A DNA stretch of 64,000 nt from Cervus elaphus. Taxonomy: Eukaryota; Chordata; Mammalia; Artiodactyla; Cervidae. The stretch spans positions 43,246,537 to 43,310,536 of the forward strand of contig NC_057834.1 in assembly GCF_910594005.1 (NCBI RefSeq), given 5' to 3'. Position 1 is the first letter of the stretch, and the number at the start of each line of letters is the position of its first letter. Below, in pieces: positions 42,841 through 54,864 of the stretch. The notes below the pieces were generated by a model. It did no database searches, was not told the DNA's origin, and was given only the letters and a program-made list of their open reading frames with translations. A program made the position numbers and the translations under genes.

Positions 42841-43486
42841 GTGAATCAAGGCAAATTGGAAGTGGTCAAACAGGAGATGTCAAGAGTGAACATCGACATT
42901 TTAGGAATCAGCAAACTAAAATAGGCGGAAATGGGTGAATTTAATTCAAATGACTATTATATCTACTACTGTGGACAAGAATCCCTTCAAAGAAGTGGAG
43001 AAGCCATCATAGTCAATGAAAGAGTCCGAAATGCAGTACTTGGATACAATCTCAAAAATGACAGAATGATCTTTGTTTGTTTCCAAGGCAAACCGTTCAA
43101 TATCACGGTAATCCCAAGTCTATGCCCCGACCAGTAATGCTGAAGAAGCTGAAGTTGAATGGTTCTATGAAGACCTACAAGACCTTCTAGATTTAACACC
43201 CCAAAATGATGTCCTTTTCATGATAGAGGACTGGAATACAAAAGTAAGAAGTCAAGAGATACCTGGAGTAATAGGCAAATTGGGCCTTGGAGTACAAAAC
43301 GAAGCAGGTCAAAGGCTAACAGAGTTTTGCCAAGAGAATGCACTGGTCATAGCAAACACCCTCTTCCAACAACACAAGAGAAGACTCTATACATGGACAT
43401 CACCAGATGGTCAATACCATCAGATAGATTATATTCTTTGCAGTCAAAGATGGAGAAGCTCTATACAGTCAGCAAAAATGAGATAG
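42841..43486 (+). pseudogene. BovB endonuclease domain remnant
   Basis: Two frames cover the apurinic/apyrimidinic-type endonuclease: 42931-43137 (ending at a frameshift near 43110 in 'SLCPDQ') and 43220-43486, with a stretch resembling the 'TWTSPDGQYHQIDYIL' segment that precedes the catalytic end of the domain. The original frame from about 42850 is also interrupted by a TAG near 42920. It belongs to the LINE at 42546-45629. Confidence 0.8.
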
Positions 43487-44098
43487 GGTACTGACTGTGG
43501 CTCAGATCATGAACTCCTTATTGCCAAATTCAGACTTCAATTGAAGAAAGTAAGGAAAACTACTGGACCATTCAGATATGACCTAAATCAAATCCCATAC
43601 GATTATACAGTGGAAGTGACAAATAGATTCAAGGGATTAGATCTGATAGAGTGCCTGGAGAACTATGGACGGAGGTTTGTGACATTGTACAAGAGGCAAT
43701 GATCAAGTACAGCCCCAAGAAAAAGAAATGCAAAAAGGCAAAATGATTGTCTGAGGAGGCCTTACAAATAGCTGAGAAAAGAAGAGAAGTGAAAGGCAAA
43801 GGAGAAAAGAAAAGACATACCCATTTGAATGCAGAGTTCCAAAGAATAGCAAGGAGAGATAAGAAAGCCTTCCTCAGTGATCAGTGCAAAGAAATCGAGG
43901 AAAACAATAGAATGGGAAAGACTAGAGATCTCTTCAAGAAAATTAGAGATACCAAGGGAACATTTCATGCAAAGATGGGCACAATAAAGGACAGAAATAG
44001 TATGGACCTAACAGAAGCAGAAGATATTAATAAGAGGTGGCAAGAATACACAGAAGAACTATACAAAAAGATCTTCATGACCCAAATAACCACAATGT

Positions 44099-45124
44099 GT
44101 GATCACTCACCTAGAGCCAGACATCCTGGAATGTGAAGTCAAGTGGGCCTTAGGAAGCAACACTACGAACAAAGCTAGTGGAGGTGTGGGAATTCCAGTT
44201 GAGCTATTTCAAATCTTGAAAGATGATGCTGTGAAAGTGCTGCACTCAATATGCCAGCAAATTTGGAAAGCTCAGCAGTGGCCACAGGACTGGAAAAGGT
44301 CCATTTTCATTCCAATCCCAAAGAAAGGCAACGCCAAAAAATGTCCTAACTACCGCACAATTGCACTCATCTCACACGCTAGTAAAGTAATGCTCAAAAT
44401 TCTCCAAGCCAGGCTTCAACAGTACGTGAACCGTGAACTTCCAGATGTTCAAGCTGGTTTTAGAAAAGGCAGAGGAACCAGAGATCAAGTTGCCAACATC
44501 CATTGGATCATTGGAAAAGCAAGAGAGTTCCAGAAAAAAATCTACTTCTGCTTTTTTGACTACGCCAAAGCCTTTGACTGTGTGGATCACAACACACTGT
44601 GGAAAATTCTGAAAGAGATGGGAATACCAGACCACCTTACCTGCCTCCTGAGACACCTGTATGCAGATCAACAAGCAACAATTAGAACCAGATATGGAAC
44701 AACAGACTGGTTCCAAATAGTAAAAAGAGTACATCAAGGCTGTATATTGTCACCCTGCTTATTTAACTTCTGTGCAGAGTACATCATGAGAAATGCTGGG
44801 CTGGATGAAGCACAAGCTGGAATCAAGATTGCAGGGAGAAATATCAATAACCTCAGATATCCAGATGACACCACCCTTATGGCAGAAAGCGAAGAAGAAC
44901 AAAAGAGCCTCTTCATGAAAGTGAGAGAGGAGAGTGAAAAACTTGGCTTAAAACTCAACATTCAGAAAACTAAGGTCATGGCATCCGGTCCCATCACTTC
45001 ATGGCAAAAAGGTGGGGAAGTAATGCAAACAGTGACAGACTTTATTATTTTGGCCTCCAAGATCACTGCAGATGGTGACTGCAGCCCTGAAATTAAAAGA
45101 CGCTCCTTGGAAGAAAAGTTATGA
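44099..45124 (+). pseudogene. BovB reverse transcriptase, long open frame with altered YXDD box
   Basis: A 341-codon frame covers the RT fingers and palm: 'IPKKGNAKKCPNYRTIALIS', the FDYAKAFDCVDH motif with the first catalytic Asp, and YPDDTTLMAES at 44858-44890 with the second and third Asp. The A to P change in the box is not seen in the copy at 4852 (YADD). The frame lacks the upstream endonuclease link and the end of the C-terminal region, so it is a remnant. Confidence 0.85.
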
Positions 45125-45850
45125 CGAACCTAGACAGCATATTTAAAAAGCAGAGACATTACTTTGCCAACAAAGGTCCGTCTGGTCAAGGCTATGGTTT
45201 TTCCAGTAATCATGTATGGATGTGAGAGTTGGACCATAAAGAAATCGAGTGCTGAAGAATTGATGCTTTTGAACTGTGGTGTTGGAGAAGACTCTTGAGA
45301 GTCCCTTGGACTGCAAGGAGATCCAACCAGTCCATCCTAAAGGAAATCAGTCCTGAATGTTCATTGGAAGGACTGATGCTGAAGCTAAAACTCCAATACT
45401 TTGGCCACCTGATGCGAAGGACTGATTCATTGGAAAAGACCTTGATGCTGGGAAAGATTGAAGGCGGAAGAAGGGTCGACAGAGGGTGAGATGGTTGGAT
45501 GACATCACTGATTCCATGGACATGAGTTTGAGTAAGCTCTAGGAGCTGGTGATGGACAGGGAAGCCTGCTTGCTGCAGTCCATAGGGTCGCAAAGAGTTG
45601 GATACGACTGAGCAATTGAACTGAACTGAACTGAGAAATTATTATCTGAGAAACTTGAGGATGATTCAACAATAAAAAATGTAATTTTAAAACTTTGAAA
45701 AAGTTTAAAAAAATACAATATCTTTTCAATGCTGAAAAGATATCTGATAAAAGTAAATATTCTATTTTAAGTACTTATTAGGAATGGAATAGAAGGCTAC
45801 CTCAACGCGATAAAAGTCTTTTTCAATATAACAGTAGTATTCTTTCTTTC

Positions 45851-45897
45851 TTTTTTAATTGAAGTATAGTTGATTCACAATGCTGTCTTAATTTGTA
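45851..45897 (-). mobile_element. short L1 3' end fragment, antisense
   Basis: 'ttttttaattgaagtatagt' followed by 'tgattcacaatgctgtctta' is the extreme 3' end of L1 in antisense, the same segment that begins the copies at 10555 and 24195. Confidence 0.7.
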
Positions 45898-45933
45898 GTT
45901 GTTTATTGATTTTAAAAGTAGCAGTATTATTCT

Positions 45934-46047
45934 TTTTTTGGCTGTGCAAAGTGGCATATGGGATCTTAGTTCCCCAGCCAGGGGTCAAACCCATGTACCC
46001 TGCATTGGAAGGCAGATTCTTAACCACTGGACCACCAGAGAAGTTCC
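45934..46047 (-). mobile_element. CHR-type SINE, antisense
   Basis: 'tttttggctgtgcaaagtgg', 'gatcttagttccccagccag', 'gtcaaacccatgtaccctgc' and 'taaccactggaccaccagag' then 'aagttcc'. A candidate duplication of the 'agtattattctt' type (about 45922) recurs as 'aatattattctt' at about 46051. Confidence 0.78.
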
Positions 46048-48004
46048 ACCAATATTATTCTTAATGGCAAAAAAAAAAAAATTCAGGATGTTGCCATTAA
46101 GATGAGGAGCAAAATTAAGGAAACCTGATATTGCCTGTGCAAATATATGAAGACCAACCAAATGAGAAAAGCAAAGGCTATTTTTTCTGAATTTGCTATA
46201 GCAAAGGAGTCAGCCTGGGTTACCTGAGTTTTGTCAATGACTCAAAGTCAGGTGCAGAAATGGGAATGCTACATAATGGATAAAGGGAGGGCTTCAGATG
46301 TGCCCCAGTTGGAGGCTATTGGCATGGAGAAACTTGTAGATGGGCCAACTAGAAATGGGGCATCCTTTGTGATTGGTTAGGAGTGCATATTTGGCTTTCT
46401 ATGGTTGGTTCCACATCAGAAGTGGGAAACAAAATGAAGGAAACTGTCAGTTATTAATCAAATCCTGGCCATTTTGAGCCAGTTGTTACAGAATTTGTTG
46501 TTTAGCTTCTTGGATTGTCACTATAGATAGCAGCTTGGCTTACTCCAAGTCTGACATAGCAGGCCGGCTTCCTGGGTTGTTTATTGTCAATAAGGAGATG
46601 GCTTCCTGGGCAAGTGGCTGCAGCTTGTGGGTCAAGGTTCTATTTATTATGTAGTCTGGCCATTATGCACTTGCACACTTAGTCTCTCAGTCACTATAAT
46701 TGAAAACTGTTTTGAAATTTTAGACCAATGCAATAAGATAGTAAATGAATAAGTGGTTTAAATCCCAGAGGGAAATAGATGATGGAATTTTTATGTTGAA
46801 CTGAACATTTGAATTAATAAAGTAGTTCAGGAAAAAAATCATTCTACTATTCTAGCAGTAATTAGGTAGGAAATGTAACGAAAAAGATCTCAGTCATTAT
46901 ATCAACAAATGAAATTCATAGGCATGATTTTATTGAAGAATGTGTTTGACCTATATCATTCAAACTATCAAATTATTAGCAAAGAGAAAAAATATTGGGT
47001 GTTCCCAATAGAAAGGATGTTTATGGATGAAATATCCGTAGTATTTTTTTACCACTGAATGGAAGGAGAGGCATGCTAAGTTTTTGATGGAAGCCCTAAA
47101 CATTTTGAAAATTTTCAGGCCATCTTAAATCAACTTAGAAGCTCAATATAATTCTCATTTAAATTCCTTATGGAGCTTTATGGGGGGAACTGAAAATATT
47201 TTATAAAGTTGTTCTAAAAGAATAAACAAAAAGAGCAAGACTAATTTATTCATTCAATAAGTATTGATGTCTATGTTCCAAGCCCTAAGGATACATCAGT
47301 GAATAACATATTACAATTTAAAAGTAATCAGGTATAAGTAAAATGTGTTACTTTCTTTTCTTTTGAATTGTTATTATTAACAAATGTAATTTTATGAAGA
47401 TAAAATATAGACCTGATATTTAAAAATTAGTGATAAAATTTTTAAAGAAATAAAGTTTAAAAAGGTGCTATATTTTTCTTATTAAATTCCTATTATAGCA
47501 AAATACTGCTTTTAAAAAGTAGGTATATTAAAATGATAATTTAAATTTTCCTTATATTAACACAATTAAAAAAACCCTTATTATTGAAATATATTTAGAT
47601 AGGATTATTTCTGAGAAGTTATTCTAAGGAAATAATCGTAAAACGAATAGTGAGTACAGTAGGATGCTCATTGCAGGGTTAATTATACTAAGGAAAAACC
47701 GGAAGCAACCTAAATGTCCAATAGCAGAGTAATAGTAAATTATTCTTTACTCATAAGTAGAATATTATGATGCTTTGAAACAATTTAAATAAAAAAGGAA
47801 ACATTGGAATTGAAAGGAACATTGGTAGTCATAGCCTCTTCATTTTACTGATAGTCTGGAGAGGTAGAGTGATTTGCCCAAGGACACTTATGAAGTATGC
47901 ATTGTGGTTACTAGGACAGGCTCTAGAGTAAGGTGACCTGGCTTCAAATCTTTACCATTTACTGGTCTTATAACCCTTGAGACTTAATTTTCTTTCTTTT
48001 TTTT

Positions 48005-48233
48005 TTTTAACTTATCTATTTATTTTTGGTTGTGCTGGGTCTTCGCTGCCGTGTGCAGGCTTCCTCTAGTTTTGGAGAGCAGGGGCTCTTCTGTTGCAGA
48101 GCACAGGTCCTAGGCTCAGTCACTGTGGCACACAGGCTTAGCGTTGTATGTGGGATCTTTCTGGACCAGGGATCAAACCCGTGTCCCCTGCACTGGCAGG
48201 TGGATTCTTATCCACTGGGCCACCAGTCAAGTC
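48005..48233 (-). mobile_element. long CHR SINE, antisense
   Basis: 'atttttggttgtgctgggtc', 'gcttcctctagttttggaga', 'accagggatcaaacccgtgt' and 'atccactgggccaccagtca'. Sequence on both sides contains 'gagacttaattttc' (about 47979 and 48236), a 14-bp direct repeat that is a likely target duplication. Confidence 0.82.
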
Positions 48234-48313
48234 TGAGACTTAATTTTCTCATCTGTATAATGGAGATGATAAAATAAGACCTTGTGAGAAAAATGTACCG
48301 GTTGCCTATCAAG

Positions 48314-48515
48314 TGAAAGTGTTAATCGCTCAGTTGTGTCCAACTCTTTGTGACTGGAGTCCGCCAGGCTCTTCTGTGCATGGTATTTCCCAGGCAAGAG
48401 TACTGGAGTGGGTTGCCGTTCCCTTCTCCAGGGGATCTTCTCGACCGAGGGATCGAACCTTAGTCTCCTGCATTGCAGGCAGATTGTTTACCATCTGAGC
48501 CACCAAGGAAGCCCC
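48314..48515 (-). mobile_element. Bov-tA SINE, antisense
   Basis: 'gaaagtgttaatcgctcagt' to 'atctgagccaccaaggaagc'. TATCAAGT appears on both sides (about 48306 and 48517), a likely target duplication. Confidence 0.9.
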
Positions 48516-48554
48516 ATATCAAGTTCTTACTAAATATTAGTTATTAATATACAT

Positions 48555-48672
48555 GGGCTTCCCTGGTAGCTCAGCTGGTAAAGAATCTGCCTGCAATGCA
48601 GGAGACCCCGGTTGGATTCCTGGGTCGGGAAGATCCCCTGTGGACAGGATAGGCTACCCACTCCAGTATGCT
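48555..48672 (+). mobile_element. Bov-tA SINE, sense, 3'-truncated
   Basis: 'gggcttccctggtagctcag', 'caggagaccccggttggatt', 'gaagatcccctgtggacagg', ending at 'ctactccagtatgctt'-like sequence where the next SINE begins. A full-length SINE probably inserted into this one. Confidence 0.87.
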
Positions 48673-48895
48673 TGGGCTTCCCTGGTGGCTCAGATGGTAA
48701 AGAATCCACCTGTAATTTGGGCGACCTGGGTTTGATCCCTGGGTTGGGAAGATCCCCTGGAGGAGGGCATGCAACCCACTCCAGTATTCTTGCCTGGAGA
48801 ATCCCATGGACAGAGGAACCTGGCGGGCTGTAGTCCAACCCATGGGGTCACAAAGAGTCAGACATGACTTAGTGACTAAAGCACAGCACGTTAGT
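48673..48895 (+). mobile_element. Bov-tA SINE, sense
   Basis: 'gggcttccctggtggctcag' to 'cagacatgacttagtgacta' with the complete tRNA-like head and BovA half. With the antisense copy at 48314-48515 it forms a long inverted repeat. Confidence 0.9.
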
Positions 48896-49189
48896 GTGTG
48901 TATAATAAGCAATATATCCACTCTTTGTCTCCAGTTCCTGGTACAAACTGCAAAAACTTGGAATTTTCGAAATATGTTATTCATTACAAGCCCCTTTTTA
49001 CCATACCCAAATTTATGCTAATGAAGTGACTCTTACTGGGTCTTTAGATAGCTTCAAGTGAGGGAATGGCCACACCAGAAAGACCTAGTGTGTGATTAAA
49101 GGATTAGAACTTTCAGCCCCACTGCCCTAACCCCTAGCCCCAACCTCCTAGGAGGGGAGAGAACTGGAAATTGGATTCAGTCATGTGGC
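48896..49189. other. intergenic spacer, nothing recognised
   Basis: No gene. Sequence from about 49070 on may already belong to the LTR-like repeat that follows. Confidence 0.35.
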
Positions 49190-49690
49190 TAGTGATTTAG
49201 TCAATCATACCTACTCAGTGAATCCCCAATAAATATTCTGGATCTGAGGCTCATGGAGCTTCTTGATTCATAAACACATTAATGTGTCAGGATGGTGATG
49301 TACTGGATTACATAAGGAGAAGGGATGGAAACTCTTGTGTTCCCCTCCTCCACTCCCCCACCGAAGACCTTGCCCTAGGTTTCTCTTCCATTTAGTTATT
49401 CCTGAATTGTATTTTTAATAATAAAACTGTAAGTACAGTGGTTTCAGAGAATTCAGTGAGTTATTCCAGCAAGTTGTCTATCAAACCCAAGGGGCTGTGA
49501 GAAACCTGAGAATTTGTAGTGAGCAGGGCAGATGCGCAAGTGGCTGGGGGACCCCTGACATTTGTGGCTGGTGTTTAAATAGGGGCAGTTTTGTGAAGGA
49601 CTTTGCCCTTAACATGTAGGGTCTGCACTAACTCTAGTATTGTGTCAAGAGTTGAATTGGAGGACATCCAGTTGTTGTTAGAGAATTGGT
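49190..49690 (+). mobile_element. old LTR-like repeat (ERVL/MaLR type), sense
   Basis: It has the wording of an old mammalian LTR with an 'aataataaaactgtaagtac' polyadenylation-type segment, 'ttatcaaacccaagg'-like text and 'tagggtctgcactaactcta' near its end. I recognise it as an ancient placental LTR but cannot name the subfamily. No internal viral genes are present. Confidence 0.5.
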
Positions 49691-50029
49691 GTTAAAGTGT
49701 AAAACAACTAACATAATAATGATAATAAATGTACACTATTCTCCTAGTCCCCAAATTGCCTTACCTTATTTCTTATCTCCTATAACCAATCTCTCTTGTA
49801 TGTCCTATTCTTTATAAACCTTATGAGACCATTTTATTCAAGGCATCACAAACACATTCTTTTCCTAAGGTAGCTCTCTGACTTTGCCTGTTTATTTTTT
49901 CTTTTTCTATCATGAGTTTTACATAATCATGACAAATTAATTTCCCCAAATGGATCGTTTCATTACTAATACTTAATTTAAAAATCTTTTTTTTTTTGTA
50001 ATACTCTTTTACTTAAAAATATTCTGCAG
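49691..50029. other. intergenic DNA, nothing recognised
   Basis: AT-rich sequence without a gene. It lies between two old repeats. Confidence 0.35.
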
Positions 50030-50151
50030 GGGAATTCTCTGATGGTCTAGTAGTTAAGATACTGGGCTGTCACTGCTGGGGCCCGAGTTTGATCCCTGGG
50101 CAGCAAACTAGGATCTGGAAACCACGTGGCATGGCCAAAAAAGAAAAAAAG
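50030..50151 (+). mobile_element. CHR-type SINE, sense
   Basis: 'ggaattctctgatggtctag', 'gcccgagtttgatccctggg' (B-box-like), 'aactaggatctggaaaccac' and an A-rich tail from about 50137. Confidence 0.8.
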
Positions 50152-50286
50152 AAATTATGAAAAAAACCCTGTGGCACCCCTATTGCTTACTCCTCAAGGT
50201 CTTCTACAACTCTTTCCTGGGTTATTTTCATTCTTCCCCAAGGTGTAGTCTACTTTCTGGCCACATTGAACTTCTCATTACCACAT

Positions 50287-50753
50287 ATTGTGGGTTGAAT
50301 TGTGTCCCCTGAAAAATATGTCCAAGTTCAAACTTGCAGTACCTGTGAGTGTGACCTTATTTAGAAATAGAGTCTTTGTAGGTGTAATCAAGTTAAGATG
50401 AGGTCATCCTCGATTAGGGTGGGCCCTAATCCAAATGACTGATAAGTCTTATCAGAATAGAAGAAGAGACACAGACACCCAGGGAAGACCTTCAAGAGAG
50501 ACACACAGGAGAATGTGATGATGGAGGAAGAGATTGGACTGATGTCCAATAAGCCAAGGATTTCAGGCAACCATGAGAAACTAGGAAGAGGCAAGGAAAA
50601 TTCTCCTCTAAAGCCTTTAGAGCGAGCATGGCACTGATAACACCTTGAGTTTTTACATTTAGCTTTCAGAACTAAGGGAGAATAGATTTTTGTTATGTTA
50701 AGTCACTTAATTTGTGGTACGTTATTACAGCACCCCTTGGAAAACAATATACC
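50287..50753 (+). mobile_element. MLT1-like MaLR LTR, sense
   Basis: 'tgggttgaattgtgtcccct', 'gtgaccttatttagaaatag', 'aatcaagttaagatgaggtc', 'agggtgggccctaatccaaa', and 'taatttgtggtacgttatta' at the end appear in the order of MLT1 LTRs. It has diverged and has no internal genes. Confidence 0.75.
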
Positions 50754-51567
50754 ATGTATCTCTGGTTTTGGTCAAACTTTCCCCTTTGCCCGGTACATCC
50801 CTCACCTCTACTCACTAAGATCCTGTCCATCATCAGGGAAGTTTCCTTTATGGATCCCTGGGGATACAGTCTTTCTCTGACCACATCCTTGGGTTGCTTG
50901 TCTAGTGCTCCCCCACGATATGGCTGATAGTCTCTTATCATCATTCTTCCTGCCCCCACCAAAGTGAAAACTCCTGGAAGGCAGGAATTATCTTTGCCTC
51001 TTCCTCCTTTTGCAGCAGCGCCTTGCTTATAATGCCTGTTTAGATTTTTAGAATCCGCTTAGTTATCAGTTGCCTCATTACAGAAGTACAAGAAAGGAAA
51101 AATTTCAAGTGTAGGTGAAAATGGCTAGAGTTTACTTTTCTTGAAATAGTTTCCATTAAACTCACAGTTTACTTCTTGTTCAGATATAAAGTTCTCGAGA
51201 AGCATTTTACCACATCAAAGGAGAAAAACAGTATAAAATATTCCACACAGGAGAACTACAATGAAATCTATAAATTACTATACAAATGTAATCCATATAT
51301 TGCCAATTCAGATTAAACTGCTTAGTACAAAGGACACCGTGATGCCCAAATTGATGCCAGCTGAAAATAATGAAAAGATTCTGTAATAATTAATTTACTC
51401 TGTAGACACTATTTTAAAAGTCAATATATTAAATGACTGTTGGTTGAAGCTAAGAAATTGACTCATGCTGTAGTTGAAAGGCCAGCTGATACTGAAGCCT
51501 GACAGGAGATGAAGCAAGAGAATTTCTGAAGCTTGCTTTCCTGAACTGCAAGTGCTAAGCTAAAGTG
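50754..51567. other. intergenic DNA, nothing recognised
   Basis: No gene or confident repeat. The short frames at 50693-50962 on both strands have no domains. Confidence 0.35.
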
Positions 51568-51740
51568 GGGCTTCCAGGTGGTGCTAGTGGTAAAGAACCT
51601 GCCTGCCGATGTGGGTTTGATTCCTGGGTTACCCACTCCAGTACTCTTGCTTGGAGAATCCCAAGGACAGAGGAGCGTGGCAGGCTACATACAGTCCATA
51701 GGATCGAAGCGTTGGATACGACTGAAGTGACTTAGCACAA
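51568..51740 (+). mobile_element. Bov-tA SINE, sense, internally deleted
   Basis: 'gggcttccaggtggtgctag', 'tgtgggtttgattcctgggt', then directly 'acccactccagtactcttgc'. The 'gggaagatcccctgg' segment is missing. Ends 'acgactgaagtgacttagc'. Confidence 0.87.
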
Positions 51741-51984
51741 GCTCAAATAATTTCTTACATTTCAAATCAAGGAATGCACATTTTGGCTGATTTAGGCCTA
51801 TTAAAAGTAAATAGCAGGTATAGTTTAGTAAAGTACGATAGTTATTAGCAACCAGAGAACGAGCACCTATAATTTTAAAAATGATAAACACGGTAGTAAT
51901 ATGAGAAGGAATTACTCAAATGCTGAAATTCTGAATTAACAAGATATTGAAAGTACTAAAAAAGTAATGAAATAGTCCTGTGTG

Positions 51985-52482
51985 AGTTTCCTGGTGTTGC
52001 TACAACAAATTACCACAAACTTAGTCACTTTATAAAATGCAAATCACTTTTCTTATTGTTCTGGAGGTCAGAAGCCTGAAGGGGGTCTTACGGGAATAAA
52101 ACCAAGGTGTGGGCAGGACTCTGTTCCTTCTGGAGGCCCTAGTGGGGAGTCCATTTCTTGTCTTTTTCAGCTTCTGGACATGGCCCGCTTTCCTCAGCAC
52201 GTAGCCTCTTCATCTTCAAAGCCAGCTATTGCCTCACTGAGACCTCCCCTGCCATCATATTTCTTCTGACTTTGCTGTCTCCCTCTTTCACCTATAAGGA
52301 CCTTTGCAATTGCATTTGACCAAGATAGATAATCTAGGATGTGCTTCCCATCCCAAATTGTTCATGTAATTACCTCCAGAAAAATTCCTTTTGCCAGGTA
52401 AGGTAGCATGTTCCCAGGTTCTGAGGGTTAGGGCATGGACTTCTGAGAAGAGGTGGGGTGATTATTCTGCCCACCACAGTTT
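51985..52482 (-). mobile_element. MLT1-like MaLR LTR, antisense
   Basis: 'acaacaaattaccacaaact', 'ttgttctggaggtcagaagc', 'caaggtgtgggcaggactct', 'ttataaggacctttgcaatt', and 'ggtgattattctgcccacca' at the end match an antisense MaLR LTR in order. Confidence 0.72.
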
Positions 52483-53815
52483 CTTTAAATCAAAACCTAA
52501 GGAAATATTTTCCTTCACTGAGGGGTTGACAATGCTATGCAATTAACAATGAATATGTAAATGAATTTCCAGAGTAATTTGCTTTTTAGAAAAAGTTTTT
52601 AAATGCTTTAAAATAATTGCACATTACAGACTTTAACTAGGACTTTCTATACAACTGAAAAAAGTTCTACAAAATAACTCTTAAATAGTGTACTGGGTGA
52701 CATGTATCACTCCTGTGTCTCTGATCAGAGTAAGATCCTTCCAGATTGTTTTCCTTTAGTTTTTTACTTTGCTCCAAATCATGTAACTTTCTATGTTACT
52801 GTTTTAAATATACATTCTATATCATTTGGTTTTCCTTTAAAAGAGCAAAGCCTAAAACCTCTTTGTTCCTGGCTTTATTATATGATTAGAAGCCTTTCTA
52901 ATTGAATTTAATTAGGGAGGATAGAATGAAACCAATATAAAAAGTCAGCAAAGCAACAGGCTCTCAGAAGAGGTCAGAAGCGATCACAAGTGGCTCTGAG
53001 TGGCTAAAATAGATATCCATTCCAACATTCTGCTGATAAGGGCTTGTCAGTTGTAGAGCTTTAATACTTCTAATTTCGCTAAGCAATAAATAAAATATTA
53101 GATCTGAATATATTAATAAAAAGTAATTTGCTTTTATAGTGAATTAAAGTTTATTGATTCTTATTTCTTGTTTATTTCTTCAGTAAAACCAGTTAAGCTA
53201 GAGAGAAATTTGATGAGGAAGTTTCAGTGTGTAGTCTAAACTACTTTTTTATGTTTAAAATATCAAATCCTCAGTCATTTGTAGGTTTTAAAATTCATAG
53301 AATCAGGACTTAAAACAAAGCGCTTACATGAGGAAAAAGATCATTCATAGCAGACCTGAATAAACCCTGCTGATCTAACTTTCTAAAGTCCGGATTTGAA
53401 ACTTCTTTTGGTATTTTATAATAATTTTCGTATTATGTTTACAATCAATACAAAGTCTCCATTGCCTGATCCTCTACCCTTTGCTAAAACACAGTACAAA
53501 CATTCATATTTCCCTCCACCGTTTCCTTATCATATTTCCTACATTCAGCTAGACGTGCAAGTTTTATTTTCTAAGTACTTTGAAAGGAAGTGAATAGATC
53601 TAAGAAGTGAAGCTGGAACATAAATGTGTAAAGACTTTCCCATCAGCCAAGATTTTGGGGGTGGGGAGAGAAGCTGAAAAATATTAATTTTTTTTTGTTT
53701 TTCACGCAGAAAGGAAATTTTCTTTTAATTTCACTCAAATGAATTAGTCTAGAGAGACTTCTTTTTTTTTTTTTGCTTGTAAGAGACTAGTATGAATGTT
53801 TTGGACAGTTTCTAG
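52483..53815. other. intergenic DNA, nothing recognised
   Basis: AT-rich and without a gene. The short open frames at 52702-52905 and 53396-53593 look like chance frames. Confidence 0.35.
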
Positions 53816-54005
53816 TAGTTCTCAACCAGGGATGATTTTGCTCCCTAGGGACATTTAGCAAATATCTGGAGACATTTTTGTTTGTTACAATTGGGGTATG
53901 GGGGTGCGTCAGCATCTAGTGGGTAGAGAGGCTGGGAATGCTATTACACATACAAGAGACAGGACAGCCCCACAGCAAAGAGTTATTGACCCCAAATGTC
54001 AAAAG
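53816..54005 (+). mobile_element. hAT-Charlie fossil, MER20-like
   Basis: 'agttctcaaccagggatgat', 'gggacatttagcaaatatct', 'ggagacatttttgtttgtta', 'catctagtgggtagagaggc' and 'acagccccacagcaaagagt' run in the order of a MER20-type non-autonomous DNA transposon. Confidence 0.75.
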
Positions 54006-54864
54006 TATGAAGTTGAAAAATCTTTGGTCAAGAGGATGTTATTTAATTTTTGACAGGCTTGCTTTGAATATGTCAGTATTTAAAAAAAATTTTTTTTATA
54101 AACGTGTAAGCACTAGAGGGCAGTACCTGCCCAACAGTTGTGATTGATACTACTTTACTTTGGGGGGTCTTTTGATCTTAAAAAGGAGCTGTAATTTATG
54201 TTACTTGAAGATAAATGACTTTAGGAGACCCTTAAAGGACTATTCAAGTAATTCTAGATCAAAAGGCAGTTTTAACAATTACTCTTTCTGAAATCAGTAA
54301 AAGCAGAGCAAGCGGGATTTTTCTTCTTTTTATAAATGATGCCTTGTGAACTTTTGCCAGAGAAAGGGGAAAATTCACGCTAGGTTTTCACACACAGTAA
54401 CACTAACGTCATTGCCACCTACACTTCTATTTGCTCTGTCGAAGCAGGTGATGGAAAGTCGCTATTCTAAGACATGTGGATCATTGTAATGCTGTGGAAG
54501 CAGTGTCTGGAACCCGGGGACTAACAGCAGACAGGCGAAGCTGATTGAACCCAATAGAAGAGGCAGAGGATCTGACTCAGCCATCTCTGGAACAGATAAA
54601 TAATAGCCAGTTTGTGTGAAGGTATTTACATTAGCTAACTGTGCAAGAATGCAATGCCATTTTCTGTTTTCTCCTAAGGGTCAGTCCAGTTTTAAAAAAT
54701 GAAACAATATTTTCTCTTTCAGTGTGGGACATCCAGGCTGAAGCCTAAGTTTTTGGGTATTTTAATAAAAATTGAAACTCCTTCCCCCAAACAGGACAAG
54801 CCATTTGCTAAACTACACATTGAACCTACACATTCCTGTTTATTAAACATTCAAGGTATGCTAT
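54006..54864. other. intergenic DNA, nothing recognised
   Basis: No gene or confident repeat. Confidence 0.35.

Larger units (their letters stand above)
42546..45629 (+). mobile_element. BovB (RTE) LINE, near full length, inactive
   Basis: Begins with the BovB 5' region ('tggtccactggagaagggaa') and continues through endonuclease and RT to the tandem 'ctgaa' tail. The 11-bp repeat ACTGAGAAATT at 42535-42545 and 45630-45640 is the likely target duplication, though its first five bases could be tail. The endonuclease part is broken by frameshifts near 43110 and a stop near 43485. The RT frame is open for 341 codons (44099-45124). The catalytic box reads YPDD. It is the longest BovB in the window but cannot encode the whole protein. 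Confidence 0.95.
45641..48004. other. old sense L1/HAL1 remnant with nested SINE pieces
   Basis: Fragments around 45735-45840, 46050-46130, 46850-47210 and 47690-47790 read like eroded L1 ORF2-type sequence in + orientation ('caatattattcttaatggca', 'gaagcaacctaaatgtcca'). CHR and L1 pieces interrupt them near 45850-46047. About 46190-46690 is not recognised. No gene. Confidence 0.45.

Noticed and set aside
44099..45124. 341-codon RT frame considered as a domesticated host gene
   Set aside because: It sits inside a BovB with a target duplication, its endonuclease is broken and its catalytic box is altered. There is no sign of host promoter or splice structure.
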